From Succinivibrionaceae bacterium (GTDB lineage: Bacteria; Pseudomonadota; Gammaproteobacteria; Enterobacterales; Succinivibrionaceae), in NCBI GenBank assembly GCA_019420905.1, contig JAHZGH010000007.1, forward strand, positions 70,506 to 134,505: DNA of 64,000 nt, written 5' to 3'. Under the pieces are notes generated by a model that worked only from the letters and a program-made list of their open reading frames with translations, did not search any database and had not been told where the DNA came from. Both the position numbers and the translations under genes were made by a program. Shown here piece after piece: positions 24,756 through 32,796 of the stretch; within the stretch, counting starts at the first letter, position 1; each line of letters begins with the position of its first letter.

Positions 24756-26713
24756 GCTAGATAATCCTTAACTGTGCTCTTAAAATCTTCAAGCTTAGGT
24801 GTTATATCAATTTTCTTATGCTGGGCAAAAGTCCAATCATTACCTTCAAGACTAATTGTGTCTTTTATGACTAGGCCATTCTGTTCATTGTAGTAATCAG
24901 TTGTCTTTTTCTTCCCAAGAATAATAGCGACTATTTCCTGATATCGTTCTTTTGCATGATCTACATCCTGCAAATTCACTTCCTCAGAAGACTTGCGCCG
25001 ATTCTGTCTTAAATAACCGTCACTTGAAAAATCAATAAAGGTAACTAAACTTTCAGGATCATGAGGTTGATTAACCTTAAACAGATAAATAGCGGTTTGA
25101 ACGCTGGAACGGCCCTTGAAGATGTCAGCCATATGAATACTGGCAACCAAGGTGTTATGCTTCAAAATATCTTTTGTATACGGCAAGACATTACCAGAGC
25201 CGGCATTTTCTTGAATTAAGACACATCCGTATCCTAGCGTCATCTTCTTTAAGGCTCTTTCTACAAAGTTAAATCCCTTCCCGTCAGCACTGTAGGGAGG
25301 ATTTAAGAGAAAGACATTGGCACGAAAATCTTCATCACTGTATTCAAAGCTGTCGCCTTGTATCACATGAGCTGAACCGTCACCGGTCAAAATCATATTT
25401 ATAACAGCCAGAATATAAATATTTCCTAAAACCTCTATTCCTAACAGCTGATTTTCCTTTATGTTGCGGATCTTAGCTTCACGGGCTTCCTGCGTTGGTA
25501 TCTTGCGCTTAACATCATCAATCATCTGCTCCATGGCGGCAATTAAAAAGCCGCCTGAGCCCATGGCCGTATCCCACACAAAAGAATTCATATCGGTGCG
25601 TGCCAACTTTGCCATTAAAGTTGTTACATAACGCGGAGTAAGCACCACGTCATTTTTCTTATCGTTATCAAGCTCCAGCCAATCCTTAAGAGAGTTTAAG
25701 ATTATTCCGGTAAAATCTACATTAAGACGAAGTTTTAAAATCGGTACTATTCCTTCTGAAATATCCCTAAAAATTTTCTTAATTTTGCTTTCACCGTTAA
25801 CGGGACGCCACAATATCTTATTTGTGAAAACCCCAGACAGCAGCCTTATGATCATTTCAACTTTTTCTGCCGGGCTGCGCTTAGCATTTAAAAAGACCTT
25901 AATGCGCCTTAATATCACACTGCCGTCGTTGTCATCTTCATTGAAGTTGCCTTTCAAATCAGCTGCCGTTAAATCAGCGCTGTCTTTGATAGGAAGTCCG
26001 GCCATAATCAAGCCTGAGAAAAGATACAGCTTATCATTGGTACCAAGCTTTGTTTTTAAGTCGTCATCATCATAAATACTCTGATGAATGCACTTAATCT
26101 TGGTCTCAATCTGAGCATGTTTAGATCTCTTTAAAGCTTCACGCTGATCTTCTGTAAGATGAGTGTTATCAAGTTCTTCGAGAAGCTTATTAAGGTTACT
26201 TTGCCTAAGACATGATAGATCTGAATACTGTTTTAACTGAATCGGCTCTCTGGCATTATCTTCTGAAATGTAGAAGAGAGCAGCTTCATATTTTATTTCC
26301 CCTGCATCTTCATATCCGTTAAGGCCTACGGCTAAGGCCTCATGATAAGTTCCCTCATCTAAGATTGCATTTACATAATGCACTGCACCATTAACTGCAA
26401 AATCGGTAATAGCTGTTCTTTGTCCCTTAGGGCCTTCAAGCTCAATTTTCCCGCTCTTATCAAGCTTAATCAGCTTGCCCTTGGTTCCTTTGGCTTCCAG
26501 CATCACAGGCAGGCATCTATTATTGGAAGATCTTAAAAAGACCTGGATATCAGGATAATTGCGACCGGTTCCGCCTGACTTACTTTCAGCTTGAAAAAGC
26601 GCTTTGTCAATCGCTGAATTTATACTGTCTGTTTTGCAAAAGTATGTAACATCATTTTGTTTTAGTTCTTCCTTAAAATGATCTTCCACCTTTTCTTCTA
26701 TACTTTTTGCCAT
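24701..26713 (-). CDS. Fused nuclease-methyltransferase subunit of a BcgI-like (type IIB) system
   Basis: This 670-residue protein is an N6-adenine methylase of the HsdM class: VLTPRYV at about 357-363, motif I DTAMGSGGF at 381-389, and motif IV NPPY at 471-474. Unlike plain HsdM it has a 170-residue N-terminal domain with PD at 54-55 and EAK at 73-75, the PD-(D/E)xK nuclease pattern. A fused nuclease-methylase working with a separate specificity subunit is the BcgI design, and the sizes (670 and 404) are close to that system. No hsdR gene is near. A solitary methylase with a degenerate nuclease remains possible. Confidence 0.85.
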   Translation of the reverse strand: MAKSIEEKVEDHFKEELKQNDVTYFCKTDSINSAIDKALFQAESKSGGTGRNYPDIQVFLRSSNNRCLPVMLEAKGTKGKLIKLDKSGKIELEGPKGQRTAITDFAVNGAVHYVNAILDEGTYHEALAVGLNGYEDAGEIKYEAALFYISEDNAREPIQLKQYSDLSCLRQSNLNKLLEELDNTHLTEDQREALKRSKHAQIETKIKCIHQSIYDDDDLKTKLGTNDKLYLFSGLIMAGLPIKDSADLTAADLKGNFNEDDNDGSVILRRIKVFLNAKRSPAEKVEMIIRLLSGVFTNKILWRPVNGESKIKKIFRDISEGIVPILKLRLNVDFTGIILNSLKDWLELDNDKKNDVVLTPRYVTTLMAKLARTDMNSFVWDTAMGSGGFLIAAMEQMIDDVKRKIPTQEAREAKIRNIKENQLLGIEVLGNIYILAVINMILTGDGSAHVIQGDSFEYSDEDFRANVFLLNPPYSADGKGFNFVERALKKMTLGYGCVLIQENAGSGNVLPYTKDILKHNTLVASIHMADIFKGRSSVQTAIYLFKVNQPHDPESLVTFIDFSSDGYLRQNRRKSSEEVNLQDVDHAKERYQEIVAIILGKKKTTDYYNEQNGLVIKDTISLEGNDWTFAQHKKIDITPKLEDFKSTVKDYLAWKVSQIIQQEENSLGKM

Positions 26714-26827
26714 AATTTATTTCTTGAATTTATATGAATAAAACTAAAAATGTTCTAATAATAGAGTAAATATTCTAATAAATAGCAGACAAATATCTCA
26801 ATTTGCCTGCTATGTTTTTATAAAAAT

Positions 26828-27505
26828 TTACAGCTTATTAAAAATAGAGTCTTTAACTAAACTTCTTGTAACTAACATTCCTTCTGCAGCGAGCATTAGA
26901 ACTCTTGATTGTTCTCGCATATCAGAAGCTGTTTGCATCATTTCTTTTCTATGCTTAGAAATCCAATCGAGATATTCATAGATATGTTTAGCTGTCGCTT
27001 TAGGAATTGCTATCTCATCATCTTTAAGCATCTTCGCGCTGGGAGCTTCATTACTTACAGTATCAGCTTCTTCTTGCTTAACGCGCTCTTTTAACTGAGC
27101 ACAAGCAATAGCATAGCCTTGCTTGACTGCTTTGTCTTTAATAAGTGCTATTTCATCAGGTGTATAAGTTTGAGATTGCTGAGCTAACATCTGACGCATT
27201 TCATAGAACGCTTTTACCAGAGCAATTTTAAATTTTACGACTTTTGGTGTATTGGTCATGAAGGTAATTAACAGTGTGGTTTGCTGCTCATTTAAAAAAG
27301 CAATCTCGCGATTTTGAACACCGCCGGCAGTTTCAAAGGGTCGGATTTGAAATCCGACCCTTTGGTCGACAGAGCTTAAATCATCTTCATGACGTCTTAT
27401 CAATTTAATAACAGAGTCGTGAGGCCGTTCTAACGATTCAGCAATAATTAAAGATGTGGTCAGAGGAAGGCCGTTCTTAGATAAGAAAACTAAAGAATTA
27501 GACAT
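26828..27505 (-). CDS. Rha-family phage regulatory protein (antirepressor class)
   Basis: This 225-residue protein has the N-terminal Rha domain (SLVFLSKNGLPLTTSLIIAE, then RPHDSVIKLIRRH, and FLNEQQTTLLITFMTN) and a helical C-terminal domain. Rha proteins modulate phage growth and replace Ant-type antirepressors. TAGGAG lies eight bases upstream of the ATG and overlaps a sequence complementary to the adjacent C4-type RNA. Translation is therefore probably repressed in the lysogen. Confidence 0.85.
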   Translation of the reverse strand: MSNSLVFLSKNGLPLTTSLIIAESLERPHDSVIKLIRRHEDDLSSVDQRVGFQIRPFETAGGVQNREIAFLNEQQTTLLITFMTNTPKVVKFKIALVKAFYEMRQMLAQQSQTYTPDEIALIKDKAVKQGYAIACAQLKERVKQEEADTVSNEAPSAKMLKDDEIAIPKATAKHIYEYLDWISKHRKEMMQTASDMREQSRVLMLAAEGMLVTRSLVKDSIFNKL

Positions 27506-27517
27506 GATGAATGTCTC

Positions 27518-27538
27518 CTACTAGCTATATGAATTTTG
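27518..27538 (-). promoter_or_regulatory. C4 RNA target (a2/b2) covering the rha ribosome site
   Basis: On the minus strand CAAAA (27534-27538) and AGCTAGTAG (27518-27526) precede the rha ATG. The last two bases of AGCTAGTAG are part of the AGGAG ribosome site. Both are complementary to segments of the C4-like RNA. Confidence 0.7.
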
Positions 27539-27544
27539 CCTTAT

Positions 27545-27634
27545 TTTTGAGATAGGGCGCCAAGAGCTCAAAACTGCAGCTAGTAGAATGCAGCGGACGT
27601 ATTTCCCTTGCGGGTTTTGTATTAGTCACACTCT
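27545..27634 (-). ncRNA. C4-type antisense RNA upstream of rha
   Basis: This 90-base segment forms a CCC-GCAA-GGG hairpin with a GNRA loop, a CTGCA...TGCAG hairpin and a TTTTGAG...CTCAAAA stem. It carries CTACTAGCT (27578-27586) followed by TTTTG, complementary to AGCTAGTAG and CAAAA found both upstream (27711-27730) and over the rha ribosome site (27518-27538). This bipartite a'/b' pairing to two target copies is the organisation of P1/P7 C4 RNA, which blocks antirepressor translation. Boundaries are estimated by eye. Confidence 0.75.
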
Positions 27635-27710
27635 CGGCATATAGATACACTAAGCCCTAAAGCTTATATGTAATTCTGCGGAGATTGTACGAATTGTCGC
27701 ACGTATTACG

Positions 27711-27730
27711 CTACTAGCTATGTTATTTTG
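27711..27730 (-). promoter_or_regulatory. Upstream C4 RNA target copy (a1/b1)
   Basis: This repeats the rha leader: CAAAAT followed by AGCTAGTAG on the minus strand. P1 c4 has the same upstream duplicate. The promoter for the RNA should lie near or above this point. Confidence 0.6.
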
Positions 27731-27768
27731 GTGTTTTGAGCACCTATTTTTAAAATAACGCTCAAAGA

Positions 27769-28050
27769 TTAATAAATCAAGCATTTTAAAAGATCTTCCT
27801 GAACTTTATCGATAAAACGCTCATAACGCGCACGATCTTTTTCTCTATCTTGATAGAACTGCAGCGTTTTAGCTTCTTTTGAGCTATCCAGCAAATCGCG
27901 GCCTAACATCCAATTACAAGCTACTGCTGGATCTACGTGAGCGCGCTTGTAATGCCTGCAAAGCCTTCTTAACTTTGAATAACTGACTTTACGCTCTAGC
28001 GCAAAAGAAGATAGATTGTATTTTTTATTTTCAAACATGAAGCTCTTCAT
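27769..28050 (-). CDS. Unknown 93-residue phage protein
   Basis: This basic helical protein starts MKSFMFENKKYNL and has many Arg, Lys and Tyr residues (KVSYSKLRRLCRHYKRAH). A helix-turn-helix-like segment at about 15-40 hints at nucleic acid binding, but I recognise no family. It overlaps the Q-like gene by 20 bases and precedes the C4/rha region. Confidence 0.6.
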   Translation of the reverse strand: MKSFMFENKKYNLSSFALERKVSYSKLRRLCRHYKRAHVDPAVACNWMLGRDLLDSSKEAKTLQFYQDREKDRARYERFIDKVQEDLLKCLIY

Positions 28051-28408
28051 ACAATCTCCTTGAAGCTGTTTCTACAAGACTATCGATAAGACTTTCACGC
28101 ATATAACGCGCTCTTTTATCTTCGACTAACTTACGAAAGATCTTTAAAATTTCATCTGAATCTAAATCTTGGATATACCGAAGCTCTAAAACTTTAAACA
28201 ACACCTCATTTTGCTTTTTTAAGCGTCCACAAACGCTATTGATAAACATTGCTGTTTCATCATCGATGAAATGGGGAGGATCACTGCGACCTTTAGCCCA
28301 GCCCTGAACTTTTGCGGCAGTTCTTTCCCACCTACCCCAATCTTCAAGGAGAAGAATAAAATTTCTGTCATATTTAGAAGCAAAAGTTTTAAGAGTTGCT
28401 GTAGTCAT
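28031..28408 (-). CDS. Antitermination protein Q-like
   Basis: This 125-residue protein resembles phage Q-type antiterminators, with LLLEDWGRWERTAAKVQGW near the N-terminus followed by a helical region that looks like a sigma region 4 fold (VLELRYIQDLDSDEILKIF). Q proteins allow late transcription through terminators such as the one at 21252. The position at the end of the early region agrees. Assignment is from pattern and place only. Confidence 0.55.
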   Translation of the reverse strand: MTTATLKTFASKYDRNFILLLEDWGRWERTAAKVQGWAKGRSDPPHFIDDETAMFINSVCGRLKKQNEVLFKVLELRYIQDLDSDEILKIFRKLVEDKRARYMRESLIDSLVETASRRLYEELHV

Positions 28409-28433
28409 GAATAAGCCTTAAAGCTTAAAAAAA

Positions 28434-28598
28434 TCAAATATAAAAATCTTCGTCAACTTCTTGTTTAACAAATCCGCATTTAAAGAAAATCCAATGCAGA
28501 AATAGAAAGGGCAGACAAATAACGCCGAACATAACAGCTTCTAAAAGAACAAAAGTAATGAAGCAGCCAAATAATATTTTTAAAATCCAAGTTGTCAT
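28434..28598 (-). CDS. Small single- or double-span membrane protein (54 residues)
   Basis: The frame starts MTTWILKILFGCFITFVLLE, continues with a second hydrophobic stretch (FGVICLPFLFLHWIFF) and ends in an acidic tail. GGAG lies seven bases before the ATG. Function is unknown. It is part of the leftward early operon between dut and the Q-like gene. Confidence 0.6.
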   Translation of the reverse strand: MTTWILKILFGCFITFVLLEAVMFGVICLPFLFLHWIFFKCGFVKQEVDEDFYI

Positions 28599-28630
28599 TT
28601 TTTCTCCTTATTTTTTTCTTATTTAATTTT

Positions 28631-28726
28631 TTACCGATGCAACCAAATCAAAAATATTGTTAAAAACAAAGCTGAACCAAAACCAGAAAAAATTTTTAAA
28701 TCTACAATAGCTTGATAAAAATCCAT
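28631..28726 (-). CDS. Possible 31-residue membrane peptide
   Basis: This short frame, MDFYQAIVDLKIFSGFGSAL followed by a hydrophobic stretch and IWLHR, has one membrane span. It begins seven bases after the dut stop, with GGAG about ten bases upstream. It may be translated by coupling with dut. Function unknown. Confidence 0.45.
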   Translation of the reverse strand: MDFYQAIVDLKIFSGFGSALFLTIFLIWLHR

Positions 28727-28732
28727 CTCTTA

Positions 28733-29146
28733 TTACACTCCTGAGCTTCCATATCCTTGACAGCCTCTTTGCGATTTGTGCGCAAGCACACTCCCATCTT
28801 TTAAGCTCAAATTTGCCAACGGCAAGACAACTAGTTGAGCTATTCTTGAACCTTTATTGAAAGCTCTTTGTCCAGAAAGTACAGACATTGCAACTTTGAT
28901 GTGTCCTGTATATCCAGCGTCAATAACTCCAGTCGCAACTATCACACCTGAAGCACTAAGACCTGAACGAGGCAAAACAAGTCCCACATAGCCATGAGGA
29001 ATTAAAATTCTTACGCAAGTATCAACTACAGTAACTTTACCTGCATTCAGCTCAATATCATTAGCACAAGATAAGTCATATCCTGCGTCATCGTCATGAG
29101 CGCGTACTGGAACATAGCCACCATTATTTTCAAAAATTAAATTCAT
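28733..29146 (-). CDS. dut: dUTPase
   Basis: This 137-residue trimeric dUTP pyrophosphatase shows all five motifs in order: DDAGYDL, PRSGLSA, GVIDAGYTGH, SRIAQLVV and the C-terminal RGCQGYGSSG. It keeps uracil out of phage DNA. It is in the early operon downstream of rusA and a DUF2513 gene. Confidence 0.95.
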   Translation of the reverse strand: MNLIFENNGGYVPVRAHDDDAGYDLSCANDIELNAGKVTVVDTCVRILIPHGYVGLVLPRSGLSASGVIVATGVIDAGYTGHIKVAMSVLSGQRAFNKGSRIAQLVVLPLANLSLKDGSVLAHKSQRGCQGYGSSGV

Positions 29147-29154
29147 AGTCTCTT

Positions 29155-29535
29155 TTACTCTCGATTAACAGTCTTTTTTACTAAGCAAGCAGCTATTTCA
29201 GCAATACTCTCGACAGTTAAAACAATACCTGTATGTTTTGAAAAAGACTTTATTTTGTTCCATGTATTGGCATCTCTAAGGCGTATTAAAAAATCATGGC
29301 CTTTCATAGTCAAACGAGCATCATTGCAAATGAAGCCTGCATCGATGCATAGCTCAAGATGGCCTAGAACTAATTTTCTATACTTTTTAGCGTTTTCTAA
29401 ATCTAAGTGAGCTATTTCCTGGGGAGTTAAATTATCTTCGTCATAATCTGCACCGGATTTTTCTATAAATTTTTCTAATCTGTCTTGCTCGCAGGCTTCC
29501 AAGACTTCCCTTATCAAATTCCAATTCCTTACCAT
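29155..29535 (-). CDS. DUF2513 phage protein
   Basis: This 126-residue protein matches the DUF2513 pattern: RNWNLIREVLEACEQ at the start, LGHLELCIDAGFI, LTMKGHDFL, and a C-terminal helical part beginning TGIVLTVESIAEI. Function is unknown; members are frequent in prophages and genomic islands. It overlaps rusA by seven bases. A weaker relative lies at 3060-3428. Confidence 0.75.
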   Translation of the reverse strand: MVRNWNLIREVLEACEQDRLEKFIEKSGADYDEDNLTPQEIAHLDLENAKKYRKLVLGHLELCIDAGFICNDARLTMKGHDFLIRLRDANTWNKIKSFSKHTGIVLTVESIAEIAACLVKKTVNRE

Positions 29536-29903
29536 TTTGTGTTAATCTCCCAGATTTTAGCAATTAGCGATGCAGGCTTTTCAGCTTGAGCGCGCTCAAT
29601 ACTTAAGCTATCTATTTGACTATCGTCTTCAAAAACTTTTGCATGAGTACAAGCATCAAAAAAACCTTTGAGAAGATTGTCTAAATCTCTTTTGCGTTTA
29701 TCAGCAAAGTGTACAGTAATTGAAACAGCAATGCGGCCTTTTAGTGTTTCTAATCTGCGCTGTGTTTTAAGCTGCAGCACTGCAAGATAAAACCAGTTCC
29801 GATAACGCTTAGAGTTAATGAGCGCTTTGCTATTTCTAGCTCTAATTAGTCTTTGATTAGCACTTACTGGAACTTCTATTTCAAAAACTTGAATTTCTCG
29901 CAT
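29529..29903 (-). CDS. rusA: RusA-type Holliday junction resolvase
   Basis: This 124-residue protein has the RusA core: ALINSKRYRNWFYLAV, then KRDLDNLLKGFFDAC with catalytic acidic residues, and VFEDDSQIDSLSIERA. It resolves four-way junctions made during phage recombination and replication. It follows the replication genes directly. Confidence 0.92.
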   Translation of the reverse strand: MREIQVFEIEVPVSANQRLIRARNSKALINSKRYRNWFYLAVLQLKTQRRLETLKGRIAVSITVHFADKRKRDLDNLLKGFFDACTHAKVFEDDSQIDSLSIERAQAEKPASLIAKIWEINTKW

Positions 29904-30644
29904 TTAAGCAATTCCTTTTAGTTTTTTTTCGTAATTAGGCTTCATCGCTGAGCTCATTTGTTTTAAAAGCGTTTCTAGCTGAGAAATGTTCGCTTGTTTT
30001 TCTTCTACAGTGCAGTGCACTTGCTGAGTTTTTGGATTTGGCAACGCCTTGGATTTTGCTGGATCAAACGCTTGATAACTCAAAGTGACTTGATGCGGGT
30101 CATATAATTGCCGTAAAATAGGTCTGCATTCTTCAAGAGTTTCCAGCATTCTCACTGTCGGTCTCTTGTTGTGATACATACCAATGATTAGGCAGTCATC
30201 AATTGTGTTGTTGTGTTTGATGGCTGCTTTATATTCATCAATAAAAACTTTTCTTGACTGATTCTCATAAAACTCAGGCCAATCGCAATAAGCATTCAAA
30301 TTACCATACACGGTTTTAAAAGCTTGAACCGCGCGCCAATCCGTACTCACGTAGTCATAAGCTCTATCAAGCTTGCTATCAAGGCGTGACAGCCAAGCGA
30401 GAGCTTTAAGTTCAAAACTTTGACCTTGAGTCTTTTCTAAGATGTCAAAAACATCGGCCACTACGGGTGCAAATCGGCCTTTACGAGAGTAGAGCTTTAA
30501 AGCAGTATGAATCTCTTCAAGAGAAAATTCTTTCAAATCATCAAAGACGTCTAATATCAAAACATTATCTAAAGGCTGAGCATTAAATTTGCGTCTGTAG
30601 AACTGCCAAAGATTTACGAAATTTGTTAAGTCTGTTTTTTCCAT
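29904..30644 (-). CDS. Phage replication partner protein (DUF6475-like)
   Basis: This 246-residue protein follows the O-like initiator by five bases, where lambda has P. Its N-terminal 100 residues show a helical pattern (LWQFYRRKF, then SRKGRFAPVVADVFDILE), similar to phage proteins that load or assist helicase. The W-rich middle matches DUF6475-like sequences as far as I can judge. The C-terminus is helical and charged. A helicase-loader role is inferred. Confidence 0.6.
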   Translation of the reverse strand: MEKTDLTNFVNLWQFYRRKFNAQPLDNVLILDVFDDLKEFSLEEIHTALKLYSRKGRFAPVVADVFDILEKTQGQSFELKALAWLSRLDSKLDRAYDYVSTDWRAVQAFKTVYGNLNAYCDWPEFYENQSRKVFIDEYKAAIKHNNTIDDCLIIGMYHNKRPTVRMLETLEECRPILRQLYDPHQVTLSYQAFDPAKSKALPNPKTQQVHCTVEEKQANISQLETLLKQMSSAMKPNYEKKLKGIA

Positions 30645-30649
30645 TTTTA

Positions 30650-31654
30650 CTACCCTGCTATAACTTGAAAATCCTCGATTGTGAGCGATGTTTTACCTTG
30701 CTGTTCACGTTCCTTAACGAATCTCTCAACTTCCTCACCATAAGCTCTGTATGAGGTTATTTCTTGCTCTAAAGTGCGAGGAGTCATTGTTTTGGGATAT
30801 CTTCTCTCGTTTCTATCAAGCCAGTTGCCAACCCAAGTTGCCACACATCCTGCAAGGCTCTTGATTTTTGTTTTTCCTCGCTTCCACCCCTTTTCGGACC
30901 AATAGAGAAAAAACTTCTCAGCTTCCATTGATATTGGGAGACCCATTAAAGCCTGATGTTCTTGTTTATACTTAGAGATATAAGACTCAAAAAGAAGTTC
31001 ACAGTCTTTAGCGCTTGTTGGATATTCGATTGTTTTTTGGGCTTGAACTGATTGCTGTTTTTGTTGAGTGTTATATATATCTAATATTCTTTCTTTATCA
31101 TTCTTTATTTCTATCTGATGAAGATCTTGCAAATTTTGCAACTTCGATGTTGCAATTTTTTCCTCATTTAAGGAATTTTTTTCAACTTCGATATTGCAAT
31201 TATTGCTCTCTCGATCTTGCAAATTTTGCAACTTCGATGTTGCAATTTTTTCCTCATTTAAGGAATTTTTTTCAACTTCGGTGTTGCAATTATTGCTCTC
31301 TCGATCTTGCAAATTTTTCAACTTCGGTGTTGCAATTTTTTCCTCATCGTTCAGAGTGCAGTTTTCTAAACTTTCATCCTTACAAGCTTTAGATGTCACT
31401 AAAAATCTTTTAGTTTTATTCCATTTGTCTGAGCTTGCTACTTCTTCTAGAAGATCAAAGGAAACAAGCTCTTTAAAAGTGTTAGATAGCGTTCTGACAG
31501 ATAATCCTAGACATTTAGAAAAAATTTCTCTATTAACAAAAACACGTTGTGAACCGTCTTTTGATAAAGAAAAAATGCGCTCCATCACTAATTTTGCAGA
31601 TGAGCTCAAATCTTTAGACGCATATATCCAATCTGGCATGTGATTGTAGATCAT
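30650..31654 (-). CDS. Replication initiator (lambda O-like) carrying an internal repeat
   Basis: This 334-residue protein has an N-terminal winged-helix domain (about 1-90: SSAKLVMERIFSL, LSVRTLSNTFKEL), a central repetitive linker and a C-terminal domain rich in W (FLYWSEKGWKRGKTKIKSL). The linker consists of a 30-residue unit (EEKIATSKLQNLQDRESNNC plus ten more residues) present two and a half times. The DNA under it holds five iterons, so the gene also contains the origin, as lambda O does. The encoded repeat is probably a by-product of origin duplication. Confidence 0.82.
   Translation of the reverse strand: MIYNHMPDWIYASKDLSSSAKLVMERIFSLSKDGSQRVFVNREIFSKCLGLSVRTLSNTFKELVSFDLLEEVASSDKWNKTKRFLVTSKACKDESLENCTLNDEEKIATPKLKNLQDRESNNCNTEVEKNSLNEEKIATSKLQNLQDRESNNCNIEVEKNSLNEEKIATSKLQNLQDLHQIEIKNDKERILDIYNTQQKQQSVQAQKTIEYPTSAKDCELLFESYISKYKQEHQALMGLPISMEAEKFFLYWSEKGWKRGKTKIKSLAGCVATWVGNWLDRNERRYPKTMTPRTLEQEITSYRAYGEEVERFVKEREQQGKTSLTIEDFQVIAG
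31123..31346 (-). repeat. Iteron array, candidate phage replication origin
   Basis: Two full and one partial 90-base repeats begin at 31123, 31213 and 31303. Within them lie five copies of a 20-base element built on CAACTTCGATGTTGCAA, at 31136, 31180, 31226, 31270 and 31316, spaced alternately 44 and 46 bases. Copies 1 and 3 are perfect inverted repeats TTGCAAC-n6-GTTGCAA. An AT-rich stretch lies next to them at about 31065-31120. Confidence 0.8.
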
Positions 31655-31659
31655 ACAAT

Positions 31660-31878
31660 TTACCTCTTTTCAATTGTCAAAAATCCAAACTCATCAGGAC
31701 GTTCAGATCTAAAAAACATCTTCCATGCTTTAGGAATACCATTGACTTTCCATTGCCATACTGAAACAGGCGAAATACCACAATAATTAGCGGTCTTTGA
31801 AATTCCTCCCATGAGGTCAATCAATCGACAAGCTTGCGTTAATTCTTCTGTGCTACGTGAATTTTTTGGTCTTGCCAT
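31660..31878 (-). CDS. Cro-like HTH protein
   Basis: This 72-residue protein has a helix-turn-helix of the Cro/YdaS type (ISKTANYCGISPVSVWQWKVNGIPKAW split over about residues 25-51). It is divergent from the CI-like gene across a shared operator region and heads the leftward replication operon, the position of cro. It would repress cI during lytic growth. Confidence 0.85.
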   Translation of the reverse strand: MARPKNSRSTEELTQACRLIDLMGGISKTANYCGISPVSVWQWKVNGIPKAWKMFFRSERPDEFGFLTIEKR

Positions 31879-31887
31879 ATTCTTCTC

Positions 31888-31980
31888 TATTAACTAAGTT
31901 TTAATTAATTAAATCTTAGTTATAACTAAGATAATTGTCAAGATTACAACTAAATTTTCATTATTTAGTATTAACTAAAA
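31888..31980. promoter_or_regulatory. cI-cro operator/promoter region
   Basis: Sites of the form TTAGT-n4-ACTAA lie between the divergent genes: a perfect CTTAGTTATAACTAAG at 31915-31930, TTTAGTATTAACTAAA at 31964-31979, and a degenerate site with TAACTAAG at 31891. This corresponds to the right operator of lambda. Confidence 0.8.
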
Positions 31981-31991
31981 AGGGGTGAAAA

Positions 31992-32702
31992 ATGGACTCA
32001 ACAATTCAAAATAATTTTTCTCTATTAGAAAATCGAATAAGGTATATAAAAGAAATAAAAAATATTTCTAGTGCAAAAATTGCAGAACTTGCTGGTGTAA
32101 AACAATCTTCTGTTTTTAACTGGGAAAAAGGTGTTACTAAAACAATGAAACCAGACGTTGCTAATAGGCTTGGTAGTGCGCTAAAAATAAATCCTATTTG
32201 GCTGTCTACTGGTGTAGGAAATCTTGTTAGAACTGAATTTGTTATAGCTAAAGCTGATGGTGAAGATAATAGTGAAGGTACAGTTCTAGTTAAGCAATCT
32301 CAAGTAGTTTTCTCTTGTGGAAACGGGCGTTTACCATATTTTGAAGAAATGGATGAAGGTACACCTGCGACTTATCGTTTGCGTTGGTTTCAGCGTAAAC
32401 AAGTAAACCCAGAACATTGCATTCGGTTTCAAGTTACAGGCGATAGCATGAGCCCATTTATTAATAATGGCGATATGGTTCTTGTTGATACTCATGATCT
32501 TAAGCCTCGATCTGGTCATGTCTATGCAATTGTTATAGATGATGAATTAAAAGTAAAAAGGCTAATCACAAAAGCTAATGGAGGTTTAATTATCCGCTCA
32601 GACAATAACGCTTATCCAGATGATGAGATCGAACCTGATACACCTATCTTTTTTAAGGTTATGGGCAGAGTAATAGATCGCTCTGGTGATTTTGGCCTAT
32701 AA
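31992..32702 (+). CDS. CI-like repressor with S24 protease domain
   Basis: This 236-residue prophage repressor has an N-terminal helix-turn-helix (about 15-70, AELAGVKQSSVFNWEKG) and a C-terminal LexA/CI-type S24 domain. The catalytic Ser is in GDSMSPF (about residue 142) and Lys in LKVKRL (about residue 179). An RBS (AGGGGTG) lies upstream of the ATG. I see no obvious Ala-Gly cleavage site in the linker, so RecA-dependent cleavage is likely but not demonstrated. A GC-rich hairpin follows. Confidence 0.92.
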   Translation: MDSTIQNNFSLLENRIRYIKEIKNISSAKIAELAGVKQSSVFNWEKGVTKTMKPDVANRLGSALKINPIWLSTGVGNLVRTEFVIAKADGEDNSEGTVLVKQSQVVFSCGNGRLPYFEEMDEGTPATYRLRWFQRKQVNPEHCIRFQVTGDSMSPFINNGDMVLVDTHDLKPRSGHVYAIVIDDELKVKRLITKANGGLIIRSDNNAYPDDEIEPDTPIFFKVMGRVIDRSGDFGL

Positions 32703-32720
32703 CTCTCACTCTTACATTTC

Positions 32721-32740
32721 AGCCCCGTCTCTTCGGGGCT
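32721..32740 (+). terminator. Hairpin after cI
   Basis: Strong stem AGCCCCG / CGGGGCT with a six-base loop 18 bases after the cI stop. The T run is weak, so termination may be partial. Confidence 0.65.
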
Positions 32741-32796
32741 CAATTGCTTTCAATAGAATTCATTCAATTTAAAAAAATCCTCCTACATCACAAAAA

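Noticed and set aside
31015..31392. A 125-residue plus-strand frame with repeats
   Set aside because: It is the antisense echo of the repetitive linker in the replication initiator; codons and composition follow the minus-strand gene.
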